Part shown: in pieces, positions 42,027 through 55,100 of the stretch
Layout of the letters: each line of letters begins with the position of its first letter
Numbering within the stretch: position 1 is the first letter of the stretch
Origin: Stenocarpella maydis
Lineage: Eukaryota; Ascomycota; Sordariomycetes; Diaporthales; Diaporthaceae
NCBI GenBank assembly: GCA_002270565.1
Contig: NQMI01000011.1
Location: 725,055-789,054, forward strand
Length of the DNA stretch: 64,000 nucleotides
Reading direction: 5' to 3'
Notes under the pieces: generated by a model
Told to the model about the DNA's origin: nothing
What the model saw: the letters and a program-made list of their open reading frames with translations, nothing else
Databases searched by the model: none
Program-made: the position numbers and the translations under genes

Positions 42027-43143
42027 GGCTGCAGAGTGCTGCTGCTGGTTGGTATCGGGTTACAAGCTTGTAAGGACCTAAGCAAAAGCAAAGCCGGAAT
42101 CGTTAGCGGGGCTGCCCCGAGACGTGAGGAACGAGACGGCTCTTGGAGCTCGCGCCTTGCCCGGGAAAGCGTGTACCAGCGTACCTTGTGACAGAAGACG
42201 GGACGCTCAAACGAAAAAGGCTACTAGATGCCGCTGGTGGGTTCGTGGTCAGAAGGAAAGGGTGCAGGCTGGCGGTGGTCGAAGGAAATGACTGACTGCC
42301 TACTTGCTTGGAGCAGATGCCCCTCACCCATCAGAACTTGCGGTGGGTCCCAGCCTAAAATCGGCGCTACGGTCGAATGTAGGGGCCTGAAGATCTGCTG
42401 GAGCTGATTGGCCCCACCGTCAGGACCACCTTGGACGCTGCTGCTGCTGCTGGATATCTAGTGTAGGTACCTAGGTACCTACTATCGCTGCTGCCCAGGC
42501 TGCCAGGACACTGCAGGCCGGCAGTCTGGCGGGTACTCCGTAGGCAGTCTACATAGACGTGTACTTTACGGCACCAAGTCTCTCGGGATTCCAGATGTCC
42601 TGCCACTCTTTGTAGTACCAAGCAGCGCAAACCCACACAATAGTATACATGATTATATAATTTCACCAGCACATTCCAGAATCACCCCTCAGGTGAAGTT
42701 GATGGATTCATAGCTAAAAAGAAAAACACAGAGATAGATGTCTTGCGTTCCGTCCCTTTCCGTCCCTTTCCGTCCCTTTCCGTCCCTCGCCTCTTTCGCC
42801 AGTCGCCCGCAGGTATCAAGCATGAGGGCAGCTCTTCCAATTTAATAACCGTACGTACCATGCAAGTCAAGTGTTTCTGACGATAGCTCCACTACCCTTG
42901 CCGGAGCTGTCCACGGAGACCGAGAAGGAAAAGATGGGCATGCTTTGCGTGAGGGGGATGATATCAACACAACATAAACCTATAGTTATCGTAGCTAAAA
43001 TCAGCACAAGCCAAACCGGAAACGCCCCGTTCCCTGATCTTGTGGTGTCGAGTCCCATCCATGCCTGTCTTCGCAAATCATTACCAGTTAAAGAAAAGGC
43101 GGCTGCAGTGAAGACGCAAAGGCGTAAAAAGGGTGGGTGTTTA
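42027..43143. other. RanBP1 promoter and 3' flank of the 912-aa gene
   Basis: About 1.1 kb with no supported gene. It includes the CCGTCCCTTT tandem repeat at 42750-42787. Confidence 0.5.
42750..42787 (+). repeat. 10-bp tandem repeat, nearly 4 units
   Basis: Unit CGTCCCTTTC three times, then CGTCCCT. It lies about 360 bp downstream of the 912-aa gene's stop codon. Confidence 0.8.
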
Positions 43144-45882
43144 CTAGACCTTCCACCGGCCGAATCCCTTGTTCTTGCACCGGCAAACGCTGCCTCCAGT
43201 TCGAGGACATTTGCTCGACTCGGCGCGAGCACCTCTGGACTGCTCGGCCTGGAATGCCTCATCGCGCTGCTTGATGAACAGGCGAGCCTGGCGCTTGTAC
43301 TCATCGTGCTCCTCGTCCTTGCCCTGGGCCTTCAGCCACCACAGCTTTGAGGTTACCTGCGCCTTGAGGACAGCAAGGTCAGCCTCATGACGCAGCTTCG
43401 CTGCGTCCTCCAGCACGCGGGCTTGCTTCTCGCTCAGGCTCTGGCGAGCATTATCGAGATACGAAAGCACGTCTTCGGGGCGGAGAGAGTCCTTGAGCCG
43501 ATCGTAGGTCTCTCCAACCCTGTCAGGGGAAAAGACACGTGCAGACTGGCTGGCGCCTTTGATTGCCTCCCACCAGGACGCCACCTCGTTCATGACACTG
43601 TCGCCTTTCGGAACGACGGATGAGGGGTAGCTGCCTCCGACCAGCTTGGCTGCGTCGTTCGCCTTGTCAAGCAGTATCTGAGCCAAGTCCTCGGCGGTGC
43701 CCTTTGCTGCTTCCAAGGCTCCACTCAAGAATGAAGTACCGAAATCGACGGCGAAAGTCTCGTTGATCTTGGGCTTCTTCGTGGTGACCACCGACACGTT
43801 GACAACACCATACGCGTCCTTGTCGTTGATTTCAACAAGAATGCCCTCATCGATGCTGGACAATTTTGACTTGATAGGGCTGTTGCCGCGGAAGACATCG
43901 ACCTCAATTGCGCCTTTGGCCAGCCACGAGATCTTGGTACCGGATGGAAGTTTGAGAAGGATCTCGTTTCCGCTGTACATCTCGACAGTGCAGACGCTGT
44001 CCTTCGGGCTGGGCTCTGAGCTCACAGTATGGGCTATGTCAGAGAGTAACCCGCTAAAGGCAGGCGTTTCCGTACTCGTGAGCTTGACGGTCTTTGTAGA
44101 GGTGTGGCTGACGGTGACTGTCGCAGTTGCTGTCAATATTCCCACCGAGGTTTCTGGAAGAACATTTGGTCCCCGATGCACGGCTGGATTGTTGACCGAG
44201 GTAGGCGCAATGGTATAAATGAGCCATGCGTATACGGCGATCAGCGAAATCACGGCCGTGTAGCCAAGGAGGGAGAAGTAGCGATAGTCCTTCACGAGCT
44301 GTAAATGGGGTTCCAGAAAGATTGCAACGTAATCCTTCCATTCCTTCGGCTCCCGATCTGGCAAGATCTTTTGGGCATCTGGCACCGTACAGGTGCCTGC
44401 CATCTTCTCCTCAGCAACATGGGGTGGCTGTTGAAGGCCTGTCAAGTATGCGAGGTTCTGGTTCATCTGGCGGTTGTTCATGTTGAGGAACGAGTCCAGA
44501 TCGATAGGGAACCTCTGCTCCGACCAGCTTGGCTCTCGCGAATTGGTCTCCCTGGACTCCAGTGAAAGGTGAACAGCATGCTCATTGGTATGATTTCGCC
44601 ATCGACCTGAGACGGGGCTCTCAAGAATCGAGCGGTCTGAGATAAAGAGGCATGGAATGGCATGGCGTTTGCAGAATTCCCAAGTGACCCGCTGGGTGTT
44701 CCACATGTCTGGATCATCGAGTTCGGTGCAGCAAATCACGGCCACATGGGGGAGGCTCCATGCAGGCTGGACTTGAGCACCCTCTGGGCCACCTGCAGGG
44801 ACTGAATTGTACTTCTTGCCGCCGTTTCCCCCGTCCACTGTCAAGGAGTAAATGATGTCGTCGCGGAAGAAGCCTCCCTCGATCGGGATCTTGCCAGCAT
44901 CAACGCAGGTGTCGACCTTAATCTGGAAGGCTGATGCCTCCATGAGCTCCACGTCTCGGTCCTTGGCAGCGCCGAACGTCACAGGAACTATGTTGTAGAC
45001 GCCCTCGGTGTTCCTGCGGAGGGTTTGGTTCTCGTTGTAGTCGACTGAAGACGAGCAAGTTATTGCAAGCGAGATCTTCAGTATGATCTCGCCCTTGAGG
45101 TCCTCATTGCCGAGATAGAGGACGCGGAACGGCTCATGGGTCGACAAGCACCGCTGAGACATTGTCTGCCGGATTGTTGCGCAGAGACGGTTGGGCACGC
45201 CAGTCAGCTCCAGACTACCGAGCAGCACAGCTGCCTCCTCTTCAGCGAACTCTCTGATGGTATGCTTGACCGAGATCTTGTCGATATGTACGTCAACGTC
45301 CTCGGGCTCACCAAACTCGATGGAGCCCGTCAGTACCGGAGTGAATAGCCTCGGAACAGAGGCCCGGCTGAGGGAGGAGCTGCGCAGCAAGTCGTCTGCA
45401 TCGTTATCTGCGTGGGTAGATTCCTCCAGCCGTCCGGACAGAGGGCTTCCATCCGCAGAAGCATCATCTTCGGGCTCGGAATCAGACTCGTAGGCACTTC
45501 CCACGCTGTTGCTCATGGCGTCCAGGCCGGGAGGGAGGACCTGAACCTCTTCAGCATTGGGGTACCTATCAAGCTCCGAGAAGGATTCGGACATGGAGTC
45601 TGCCCGGCCGTCCAGGCTGCCCTCGTCTGTGCTGTCGCGGTTGATGATTTCAAAGGTTGAGTCGGACAGACCGCTGTCGTCGTCACCGGAGCGTGGCGAG
45701 GCCATGATGTCGGGAGAGCTGGATGACACCCAGTTGGCGAGTCTCTGGTTGCCCTGCGGCCTCGGGAACCGCAGAGTCGGTACTGATCGAGAGACTAAAG
45801 GGTCAGGAATGGCCGGAGTCGAAACAAGGGCGGCAGAAGAGGATGCGTCAGGAGAGCTGTCGAGTCTGGTCTGCTCTTCCAT
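43144..45882 (-). CDS. Uncharacterised single-TM protein, 912 aa
   Basis: Single exon from ATG at 45882 (MEEQTRLDSSPDASSSAAL) to a stop at 43144. The open frame extends slightly upstream, but without an ATG. Residues 1-190 are Ser/Asp/Glu-rich and probably disordered. About 200-480 looks like a folded region with IDKISVKHTIREFAEEEAAV, VLYLGNEDLKGEIILKISLA and LPHVAVICCTELDDPDMWNT. One TM helix (YFSLLGYTAVISLIAVYAWL) lies near residue 535-558. The part after it (about 560-760) is Thr/Ser-rich, then a soluble segment, and the C-terminus (about 790-900) is helical and charged. The topology suggests an anchored protein of the ER or endomembrane system. I do not recognise the family. Confidence 0.78.
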   Translation of the reverse strand: MEEQTRLDSSPDASSSAALVSTPAIPDPLVSRSVPTLRFPRPQGNQRLANWVSSSSPDIMASPRSGDDDSGLSDSTFEIINRDSTDEGSLDGRADSMSESFSELDRYPNAEEVQVLPPGLDAMSNSVGSAYESDSEPEDDASADGSPLSGRLEESTHADNDADDLLRSSSLSRASVPRLFTPVLTGSIEFGEPEDVDVHIDKISVKHTIREFAEEEAAVLLGSLELTGVPNRLCATIRQTMSQRCLSTHEPFRVLYLGNEDLKGEIILKISLAITCSSSVDYNENQTLRRNTEGVYNIVPVTFGAAKDRDVELMEASAFQIKVDTCVDAGKIPIEGGFFRDDIIYSLTVDGGNGGKKYNSVPAGGPEGAQVQPAWSLPHVAVICCTELDDPDMWNTQRVTWEFCKRHAIPCLFISDRSILESPVSGRWRNHTNEHAVHLSLESRETNSREPSWSEQRFPIDLDSFLNMNNRQMNQNLAYLTGLQQPPHVAEEKMAGTCTVPDAQKILPDREPKEWKDYVAIFLEPHLQLVKDYRYFSLLGYTAVISLIAVYAWLIYTIAPTSVNNPAVHRGPNVLPETSVGILTATATVTVSHTSTKTVKLTSTETPAFSGLLSDIAHTVSSEPSPKDSVCTVEMYSGNEILLKLPSGTKISWLAKGAIEVDVFRGNSPIKSKLSSIDEGILVEINDKDAYGVVNVSVVTTKKPKINETFAVDFGTSFLSGALEAAKGTAEDLAQILLDKANDAAKLVGGSYPSSVVPKGDSVMNEVASWWEAIKGASQSARVFSPDRVGETYDRLKDSLRPEDVLSYLDNARQSLSEKQARVLEDAAKLRHEADLAVLKAQVTSKLWWLKAQGKDEEHDEYKRQARLFIKQRDEAFQAEQSRGARAESSKCPRTGGSVCRCKNKGFGRWKV

Positions 45883-48223
45883 AACGGGATATTTGTTAGC
45901 CTTGCACGGTCCACAACATGCCTCCACGGCTCGAACTTCTCGGGTGATAGAGAGAAGGAGCCAAGCAAGTGGGCAAAGCGGTATGGAAGCTTGTGGTTCA
46001 GACCAGAGGCTATCGGATAGTCGGTGTTGCGATGGTCTCTAGCTGGGGGGGGNNNNNGGGGGGGGGGAACGGGGATGAGGGGCTTAGGTGGGATGTAGCG
46101 GACCAAAACGAGGCCCCAACGCAGCAAGCAAGCCACCAGTCCGCAAAGGGGGGTGGGCGGCAAGTAGGAGAAAGAGGTGCAAGTGGTAACCTAGGTGACA
46201 GAGAGAGAGCACGAGGATTATTGGGGACTGACTGGGAAGCTCTCATCCACTCCTGAGGGTTGGGATGTCGAGACCTCGGGACGAATGGTCCTTGTTGCCT
46301 TGCCGGTGCTGCCTGGTGTGGTCGAGGCAGGGCGAGGTGGGGAAAGCATCCAGCAGCTAGGATAAAGAAGGCCGCACACGCGTATGTTACGGCCTTGTCG
46401 GTTGGGTTGCATGCGTCGCTGGGCGACGATGCACGAGGGAGAGTTGATAAGTAAATCGTGAGGCAGGCAGAGGCTGTCTGGAGGAGATGTGGAGTATGCA
46501 GTTCAGGAGTGAAGATGGAAGCGTGGTGAACGTCGGAGACTGACTGAGCTGAGTGAGATGGATGATGATGGAGGTCAGCCGGAAAGGTAGCTAGTTAGTT
46601 ACCCAGGTACATGCTTCGCAGGCAGGCAGGGGCAGTTTGGCAGGCAGCTGATGTACCTCGGGTTGGGCTGGCACAGGAAGCTGGTGCGGCGGCCTATGCC
46701 CGGGGCAGCTCGAGTGTCGTACCCCAAAAGCTCGGGTCCCGCTGGTTCAAACAGGTGGTTTGTTTAAGTGGTTGCAGGAGCGCTGCTTGATGGCCTCGCC
46801 GGTTGGGCAGCCCGTAATGGAACGAACCGTCCGTCTGTGTCTGTCCGCCTGTCCAACCCCGATTCCCCAGGTGCTGTCGGGCGCATTTTCTAAAGCCATG
46901 TCGTGACTCAACCCGGCTCGAGTCGGCCAGACTAGGTCTCCCAGCAAGCTCCCCTTTTGTCTGGTGTGTTGTTCGTCCATATGTGAGGCGGGGCACTTTA
47001 GCACTTGATGGCAATTACGTATCTACCTACTCTGGGCTTAAGTTACCTAGATATCCATTTACACTACTACCTAGCCTAGGCAGTCCAAGGGAGAAGGCCC
47101 CACACCAGAGGTGGACAAATTACCCCACGCCTTATCGTACCCGCGCTGCCGCTCGTATCAGGCTGACCAACCATCGCACCAGTCACCTAGGCACATACTA
47201 TGTACAGTAGGTACAACCCCTTATAGGCGGGACCACTTCCTTAAAAAACAACCAGCCAGGAATGACCTCAACATCAACTGTGAGTACGGAGCATGCCCTT
47301 GTTTTTCTCCTTTCTTTCTATCTATTTATTTAATTCTTCTCTTTGTCCGTCTTTCCATTTGTGCTATCTCAACGGAGGACAAAATCCCCCAGCAGAAGAA
47401 ATAAGGCAGCACCCTTCCCCGGTGGGGTTAACACTACTCACGTACCGCAGGACGAGACCCTTAGTATCAGACTCGAGGTCGAACATAATATCCTTCATCA
47501 CTTCAGGAGATGATTAGACAGTGATCAATAATATATCCAAGCCGCCTTGATATCGGATCTCTCTTATTGATAGTCTGGATTTCTACCCTTGAAATCAACC
47601 TAGTCCTTTCCCATTTTTGGACTTTATGTCTGAGCCTCACTTGCCTTCACAGAAACGCCATCGCCGGAGAACCCCCCTCCCAATGCCTATGTAGGAAGCA
47701 GGTGTTGGGGGGGGGGGGCAGAGCAAGAATAAACGCACGCTCACACGCACGCAACTCCTAAACTCAACCAATGCATTCCGTGTCGTTGTAGCCCTCGCAC
47801 CAGCGGGTGTGGCTAAGCCCCACCTGCCACCTGCAGCCCCAAGCCGTGCCGACCCATCATCAAAGCTCAGACGGAACCAGGCCGACGCGAGCCCGTGACC
47901 TTCCCATCCCATGCAGTCTCTCTCTCTCATCAAACAATGGGGCGTGCCCTGCCGGGCTGCCGCGTCCGTGAGATCATCCCAATCATACAAGAAAAATGAA
48001 CAATATACAGAGCGCTTCATTAGGGTGTAGATGAGCTAAAGGGTGATCCTGGAAAAAGGGCCGGCGGCACAGAAAAGTGACGCCGCCGGTCCTCGCCCGA
48101 TAGGCTGTTGCCAGGTTCAGGCGGTTCCATGATTTAATAGTAATGCTGGCCCGGGCTGCTGCTCGTCGGAGCAGCAGCCCGATGCCCGCTGTTTGAATGC
48201 GTCGTGTCAGTGGACCCGCCGCC
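45883..48223. other. Intergenic region with an assembly gap
   Basis: Promoter side of the 912-aa gene and 3' flank of the phosducin gene. It contains a poly-G run interrupted by NNNNN at 46053-46057 and another G-run near 47707-47720. No gene is supported. Confidence 0.5.
46046..46068. other. Assembly gap inside a poly-G run
   Basis: G-run, five N at 46053-46057, G-run. The true length is undetermined. It lies about 170 bp upstream of the 912-aa gene's start codon. Confidence 0.9.
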
Positions 48224-49160
48224 TCAGACGATGCGGTGTTCTTTGAATAACCTTTTCAGCGAGTCGCTGTCGAAGTCCTCCTCGTCTGGGATCATGTCGA
48301 TGAGGGCGGTTAGGTTGGCGAAGAGGTCGCCTTGGTTCTTGTATGCTAGCACTGCTGGGACGCCTGCCTGGTCGAACTCGATCTCCTCGTAGTGTACTTT
48401 TACAAAACGAACGGCGGGATTTGAGCGAACCAATGGCAGCATGGCGGACTCTATTGTGGAGGACACATCAGACTGTACGGACGAGTTAGCGAAAGGGTCA
48501 AGGGGAAAAGGGCCGAAAAGCGGCAAGATGACGGACCTCATGGTCGTAGACAAAGACGACGACGGTTGTGTCCCTCGACACCTTCTCGATGGAGTCCAGG
48601 TATCCCATGGCGTCAACCTCCTCGAAGCGGCCGTATGTCCGGGCGCTGGGGCTCGTTCTCCTGTTCCGGACCGAAGACCTGTCCTCGGCCTCGAGCTCCC
48701 GCCGCCTCGACTCGCGCCATTGCTTCAGGAACGACTCCTCGTCCTCGGCGCCGCTCATGTCCGAGTCGCTCTTGTCCGAGGCCGACTTGACCGAGGCGAA
48801 CTCGATGACGCTCCTCCTCGCGTTCCTCATCTTCTCGCCCCACTTGCTCTTCCTTGCGTTCTCATAATTCCTCGCGTCGGCGATGACGCCCTTGACCCCG
48901 GTAGCACGGCCCGAGTCGAAGCTTGCAGGCGGCAGCATCAGGTCCGCCGTGGACCGGGTGTCATATGTGGACATGCGCATGGCGGCGTCAATCTTTGCGG
49001 CACGGTAGCTCTCTTCCTCGTCGTCGCTGTTGTCCCTGGCGTGGAGATCTCGCTCACGGGCAACCTCAGCTCTGTCTTCGGGGTGTATGTGGTCGTCGGG
49101 GCCGGTCGAATTCTTTGCGATGAAGTCGTCGAATTCCTCCTGGGCAGCGGTCTTGGACAT
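48224..49160 (-). CDS. Phosducin-like protein (BDM-1/PhnA type), 290 aa
   Basis: Two exons, 49160-48537 and 48472-48224, with a 64-nt phase-0 intron (GTCCGT..TACAG). Phosducin-like proteins are co-chaperones (with CCT) that assemble or stabilise G-beta-gamma. In chestnut blight fungus and Aspergillus, loss mimics loss of G-beta. Residues 1-110 form the acidic helical N-domain (MSKTAAQEEFDDFIAKNSTG, DNSDDEEESYRAAKIDAAMR). A Ser/Arg-rich stretch follows. The C-terminal thioredoxin-like domain (about 170-290) has TYGRFEEVDAMGYLDSIEKV, TTVVVFVYDHE, FVKVHYEEIEFDQAGVPAVL and AYKNQGDLFANLTALIDMIP. It is cytosolic. Its likely client, the G-beta gene, lies 6.7 kb away on the same strand. Confidence 0.9.
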
Positions 49161-52100
49161 GATGGGCAGAAGGGGGAGGGGGGAGGCAAGCGTGAGCTTG
49201 GGAGCGGGAGGCCGGGCTAAATTATAAATAGATAGGAGGGAAAGGTAAGTAAGTCACAGGCAAGGCGATGTGCGGTCGGGCAGCGGGTGGTAGCGTTAGA
49301 GGGCAAGGCCTGACAAGGGGGCGCAGGGCTCAGTTTCCAGTCAGGATGTGTCCGGGATGCCCCAGGGACAGTAAGTTTGGGAAAGCGGAGCGGAAGGCGG
49401 ACGAGGGCAGAGGTCAAATGACTCCCACGTTTCTAGTCTCCTCGAGCGGTTAAGGTAAGCACAAGGCACGACAAGGGAGAGCGCCACGGCCTGGCACGGA
49501 GCCCAAGCAGGAGGCGCGAGGAGGGTGTGTGGTAGTCGTGGTCGCAGCGCGGTGTCAGATCGCAGGCCTGGCAGCTAGCATGTACCCAGGCAGGCAGAGC
49601 AGGGTGGGTGGTACGGCAGCAGGGAGGGAGGTGGTGATGCTTCGGGATCGATGCACATGCAGCGAGCGTCAAACGAGGATGCCGCCGCGGACAGTCGGCC
49701 TGGCCGGTTCCTGGAAGCTGTCCTGGTACGGAGTACTGGCACTCTGGCTTGCTGCAATGCAGGGCAGGGCCAAGACAAGGGAGAACAAGACAAGGGGACA
49801 AGGAAGTGCAGTGCGGAGAATAGAGGGCTTCGAGAAGCGGCAGGGCGCTAAACCTAAAAGGAAACCTTGCCCACCCCCCTCGGCTCTGTTGGTCGGTTTC
49901 AGGATCCACCCACGCCCCTGGGACATCTGGACTCGAGTGCTCTGGTGCAACTCTACACACGTCGTGTTCGCAGTGACGCACTGCCACGCCTGTCCGAGTG
50001 CGACTTGTGTCTTTTCTTTGCGGGCGTGAGCCTGCGTCGGCCGCGGCCGTCGTGCTGTATCTGGACGGGGGGCCAGGGCTTTTTCTGGCATCAGGTTACT
50101 ACTCGTGTGGGCAGGCCAGGCGTCAGTCATCTCGGGGTTTATGCGACTTGAAATGGCAATAGCGGCGGGCGCGGATACTATGTAGATATACTTACTTACG
50201 TGGTCGGCCATCGACATTGTCAGTCTGTCGTTGGTCATGTCAGGTCAGGTCAGGTCAGGCTGCACGGGCTGGACTACCCTGCAGATCTGAGGGCAAAATC
50301 CGTCTTGTTGCTCTGCGCGCCTCCAACAGCGGGAAAATAAACAGACTACTCTGGTCTTGGTCTGGTGCGAGACGGTGTGAGGTGAGCTGATGGGTCGCTG
50401 TGCAGACGGATGTGGTGTAGTAGCCATGGATTGCCGGCAGGATTCCTGTGAGGCTGAAGGATTGCGGATGCGAATCGAGATGCACAGTCAGCCTGACCCC
50501 GACGGTCTGGGTCACTCTCTCGCTCTCTCTCGCGCTCTCTCGCTCTCTCTGCCATGCTGCAATCCATTTTTATCCTTTGGTATTTTTGCCCCGGTCTGGC
50601 CAGTTGACCCGTTGACTCGGACACGTTGGTCTCGTCGTGGTCCGACCCTTGGCTACAAACCACGGCCGTCCTCTTGTCATCCACACGCACGACTCACACC
50701 ACCACTCGCCTCGAAGGCACCGCATGGCTCAACATGGATGCAGAGCCTACCCCGGTCCGAGCATCGGTGGAACCACCACCGCCTGCCTCCTGCTGGCTCC
50801 TGCGCTGGAAACATGGCCAAAGTTTCAAGAACTGGTCCTCTTTTTCTCTTCACCTCCAACAAAAATAGAAGGACGGGACGGGTCCCCCATCCAGCCGCCC
50901 AGCCATCCAGCCTGCCTGCCCGGCCTGCCAGCCTGCGCATGACCGACTGACTGACTGGGCTTGACGTCTGCTCTCAGCACCGCCGACGCGTCGACTCATT
51001 TCCAGCCTTCCTGCACTCCTTCCCCCGGCTTGTTGGCGCTCCCCCCGTCTTGTTATCCGCGGCCTGCTGGCGTGTTTCCTCGCCTGTCCTGGCCCCGTGA
51101 TGCGGTTGTCGCCAGTCCTGGCCCAACTTCCTGGCCATGCCAAACCCCTCTCGGTCACTGCTCAGGCAAGGTTTCTAGAATCCCGCGACAAGAGCGAGCA
51201 TTAGGCTCACGGACTCGGGCTGAGGAAGAAGCTCTGGCACACGGCCACTGCCCGCACTTAATCTCTGCGCTAGCGCCCTGCCATCAGAGGCCCGAACGCG
51301 GCAACTTCTCGTCTCCTCCCGTATCCTCGCTCGGAGACCTGCCTTGGTTCTCAAGACTGGTCTTGCTGGTTCCGCTGGCTGTTTGGATTGCCTGGTTGCC
51401 GTCTGGTGGGCCGCACAGCCTCTGTCAACGTGTCCCACTTGAGCCGGAGCAAAATTGGGCTGCGTGGCTAACCATAAGTTTTCATGCGCGTTCGTCTCCC
51501 GTTGTCAAATAATTCTCCCAGGAACCCCCCGCCCCCCCCAGACCGAGTCATCAAGGGCCAAGGGAGCTTCGGCCTAGGCGATCGACGGGCGGACCCATCA
51601 GGATCAGATATCGGCCTCGATGTGTTGTTCCCCATGTGGCTTTAATATCGGCCTGTATGATGAGACTCAATGCACGCACGCGTCGTGCCTGTCTTGCTGA
51701 ATTAGGGGTCCACTCCTGCGACGTATTTGTCGCTAAACGCGGCCTTCTCCAAGTCTTCGGCGTCCCACCGGGCTGCCTGTCCATGTCATGCCTGTCCATG
51801 CAATGCCTCATTGCTTGTTGATCCTAAGCTGGGGTTTCGAACCCGCCTTCTAAACCCGGTACGCTGCATACGGGATGAAGAGACGGACCTGTCATCTTCC
51901 CAATCTTGGTCCCGTCGTCGGTATCCTGTCTCGGAGAATAACGACTGTCTGAGCGTTTCTTTTTTCGGCAACACATTAACTAGCATGATGCAACAACCAG
52001 CGTATGCCACGACGTCTGTCAACCCAGGGACGTGCCGCTGCCAGCCGAAGTTCACTGCGCGCCCACGCAAGTTACAGAAAGACCGCGACGTCAGAAAACG

Positions 52101-55100
52101 GCACCAAGCGGTGCTAGTCGAAACATATCTCTGCGTGGGGCCGGCATTGTTTCATCAAGACTCGGCCCTTCCAAGATGTTGTCTCAGCAGCTACCTGCAT
52201 AACTCCAAACCAAGGCATCACAAGGCGACGCCGAGGCACAGGTTGACGTGGCAGTGCCTGCCCGGCCTTTCCGTCCTCGAACGAACCTGTGTCCGGACTG
52301 GTGATCGCTGCACCGGGAAATGGACCTGTCTTCCCCACGGCCGGTTACCGTGGGAATTCCCTTGGTCAGGGCAGTCAAAGACGCGCCCAGGACGATCAGC
52401 ACCCGCCCACAGACAAGTCACTCACGGCACTGAGTTGTTGCATCCGGCCCATTTATATGAGCGACCAAGCTCGCCTGCAGGAGATCACTCCCACTAGATC
52501 TTGCATCTTTGTCTCAACCTCAGTTCAACCGTGAGAATGTGCTGCACGCCCAGACAAGTCGCGGTCATTTGGAGAAAGCAAATACAAGTGATGGATTGCT
52601 TTTGGTTATTGGGCGTGGGAAAACTAAGAGTTTACTTCTTATTTCTCCCTAACTACTCGCGGGCGAGGTGAACGGTTCTCAGTTGCAAATGCACAAATAT
52701 CCTTTGTGACGTGTTGAATCTCGACTGACAGCAAGCGACCTGCAGGTCTTAATCCACTGGGACAAGCCCAAGGGATACCAGATCACCTCTACGCGGAAGG
52801 GGAGCCCTGCTCTGATATGACTGTGGAACAAAATGTTGGAGATGGCTCTTTTCGGCCTTCAGGAATATCACGAAACCAGCGATGTCGTATTACTACAGCT
52901 CATACCCGCTTATCTCAACCAACTGCTCAATCTCCGTTGAAATATGAACAGCACAATCGGGGATGACAGAGAGAAGTGAGGAATCACCGCCAAGGGCCCC
53001 GACCTCTCATGTTCGAAGCAAGTGCCAGTCAGGTTGTCATCAAGTAACGGATGAGTCCCAGTGGGTGCCATCCTACGATTGCAGAGGGTGAGACAGCAGG
53101 AGGCAATCGGTGGGTTCACACGACCAGCCCTTATCCCTTCATCCCACTGTCCTCCCACTTCTACGCGACGCCACACAAGCGGTGACAAGCCTCACACAGC
53201 CCTCCCTCCCACAGTCGGTCTGGATCGCCTCAGCCCGGTGACACCGGGCTGGTGGGCATGCCACCAGCTTCGTTACACACAAGACGACTACACCTGCGCG
53301 GCACCCCCAGCCCTCATTTCTCTCCGCAGAGGACGGGGGACACACACAAACACACACACACACACACCCACCCGCACCACGCAAAAAGGAAAGCTGGGGG
53401 CCACCTTTTTCTGTGCGACCCTCACGTACCATCCTGGTGGCTGCCATCCCCATTCTCCGCCCGTCCATTGTGCTTGGGAGAGAGGGGCGCGGCTCGCCTC
53501 CTATCACTCGCCGCGCGTCCGCCGCGATGCGGGCGTACCCGAGCCGGCTGAGCGCTCCTGCGGCCTGAGAGGCTGGTAGGTGCCCCGTGGGCGAGCGTTG
53601 CCCGACCCGTTGGTTAGCTGCGTGGTGTCTTTGGCTGGGCCGCTTGGAAAAGAGGGCGAACTGCCTCTACATCTTTAGACATAAAGGTCGCCAGTATCCG
53701 AGCTGGGACAGAGGCACACGTCTCCCCCCAGAAATAGGTCTCTGTCCTTGAATCCAGAAAATGACCCTCCCCCCTTGGCACGGCGCGCACGGCTCAACCG
53801 GCACGGCGAGCCTCTGTCTTTCCTCCGCGCCCAGCGGGCTTCTCTTCTGGCCCGACAAATTTGGCATACCAGGGGGGACACGCGTTTGCCAGTAAATCGG
53901 CAAGTTGTGTTCCGTGGCCCGTACACAACGCCCTTCATGCCGCCGGCATGCCAGACCGGCTCTGACGGTAAGGCAGCAACCTCGACGCAAAAGAGATATA
54001 CGGGACCGGGGGGGGGTGGTGGCCGGGGGACTTAAGATCCTGACCTTCTGGCCCTCCCCCCGGGGGGGGGGAGTGAAATGAACATCGCCCAGGGTTGTCC
54101 CCAGCGATGGAACATGAGAATCAACTGGGCTTTCGCAAGTCCTGTGGTGGGGCATCAAAAAATCAGGGCTACCATCCCAGGGCCTGCTGCTACTAAAAGA
54201 CCTAGCCACCATGGGCCGACTGTGGCGCATATCGATCCACATCTAGGGTAGGTCATGTAGCGAGCTCACCAGGCCACTCACTCGCCTGTCTAGGGCACAC
54301 AAAGTGCCGCCGCCGTCTCGATCAGGGCAAACCGTGGTGCCAGAGTCTCGGGGGAGCAGTGAGGGTGGGAGCCGGCCTCGGTGGCCTTCGCTGGTCAGGC
54401 AACTAGATACATCAGTGATGCACCATTTGAGCCAGCTCAGTCAAAATGAATTCAGCAAAGAGAGCAAACCCAAGAGTCGCTCGATGACCCGAACCGGAAT
54501 AGCAGACACTAGGGAGTATACTGCCGGACGTGGGTGACATGCGTGGAAGACGCGACCTTGGAGACGAGGCTGTCCAGCCACGACACTCGTAGCAACCGAT
54601 TTAACTGCTCGTCCCGCATAGGCGAAGCAACAAGGCTTCCCGAATGCGGTGGTAGCAACCTCACATGTGAGCACGGGGACAGGAAAAAATCCAATAGTGG
54701 CCAAGTATAGTTACACAAAACAGTTGAACAGGCTATGGTTTGAGGTATCTCAAAGTGTCACCTCGTCGTTATCACCACACAGCTAGAGCCCCTCCACGCA
54801 CTCTTCCCTCTGCGCCCGCGCCATCTTCTCACCCCAGCCTCGAAATCCTTCGCGGCCTCGTGGTATTATCAGCTTCTCACCCCCCCTCGGTTCGCATCTC
54901 CCGCCACGAGACACAGAGGGAGGAAGACAGCAGGGTACCGGTCCGAGACCGTCAGGACCATGATAAACCCTGGAAAAGGAGACATCCCACGCAACCCAGT
55001 CTCCTCCGCTGTTCCGTTCTTTCCAAGAACGCGCACATCCTATAAGACACATAAAAAAAGAGGAAACATATCACTTTGACACCGTCCCTCTGCATCCCAA

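Noticed and set aside
49436..49460. CGAGCGGTTAAGG, resembling a Leu/Ser tRNA A-box
   Set aside because: No B-box or T-arm within the following 100 bases.
51825..51870. GGGTTCGAAACCCC, a B-box-like word on the minus strand
   Set aside because: Only 3 of 5 T-stem pairs form, and no matching 5' acceptor strand or D-arm lies upstream.
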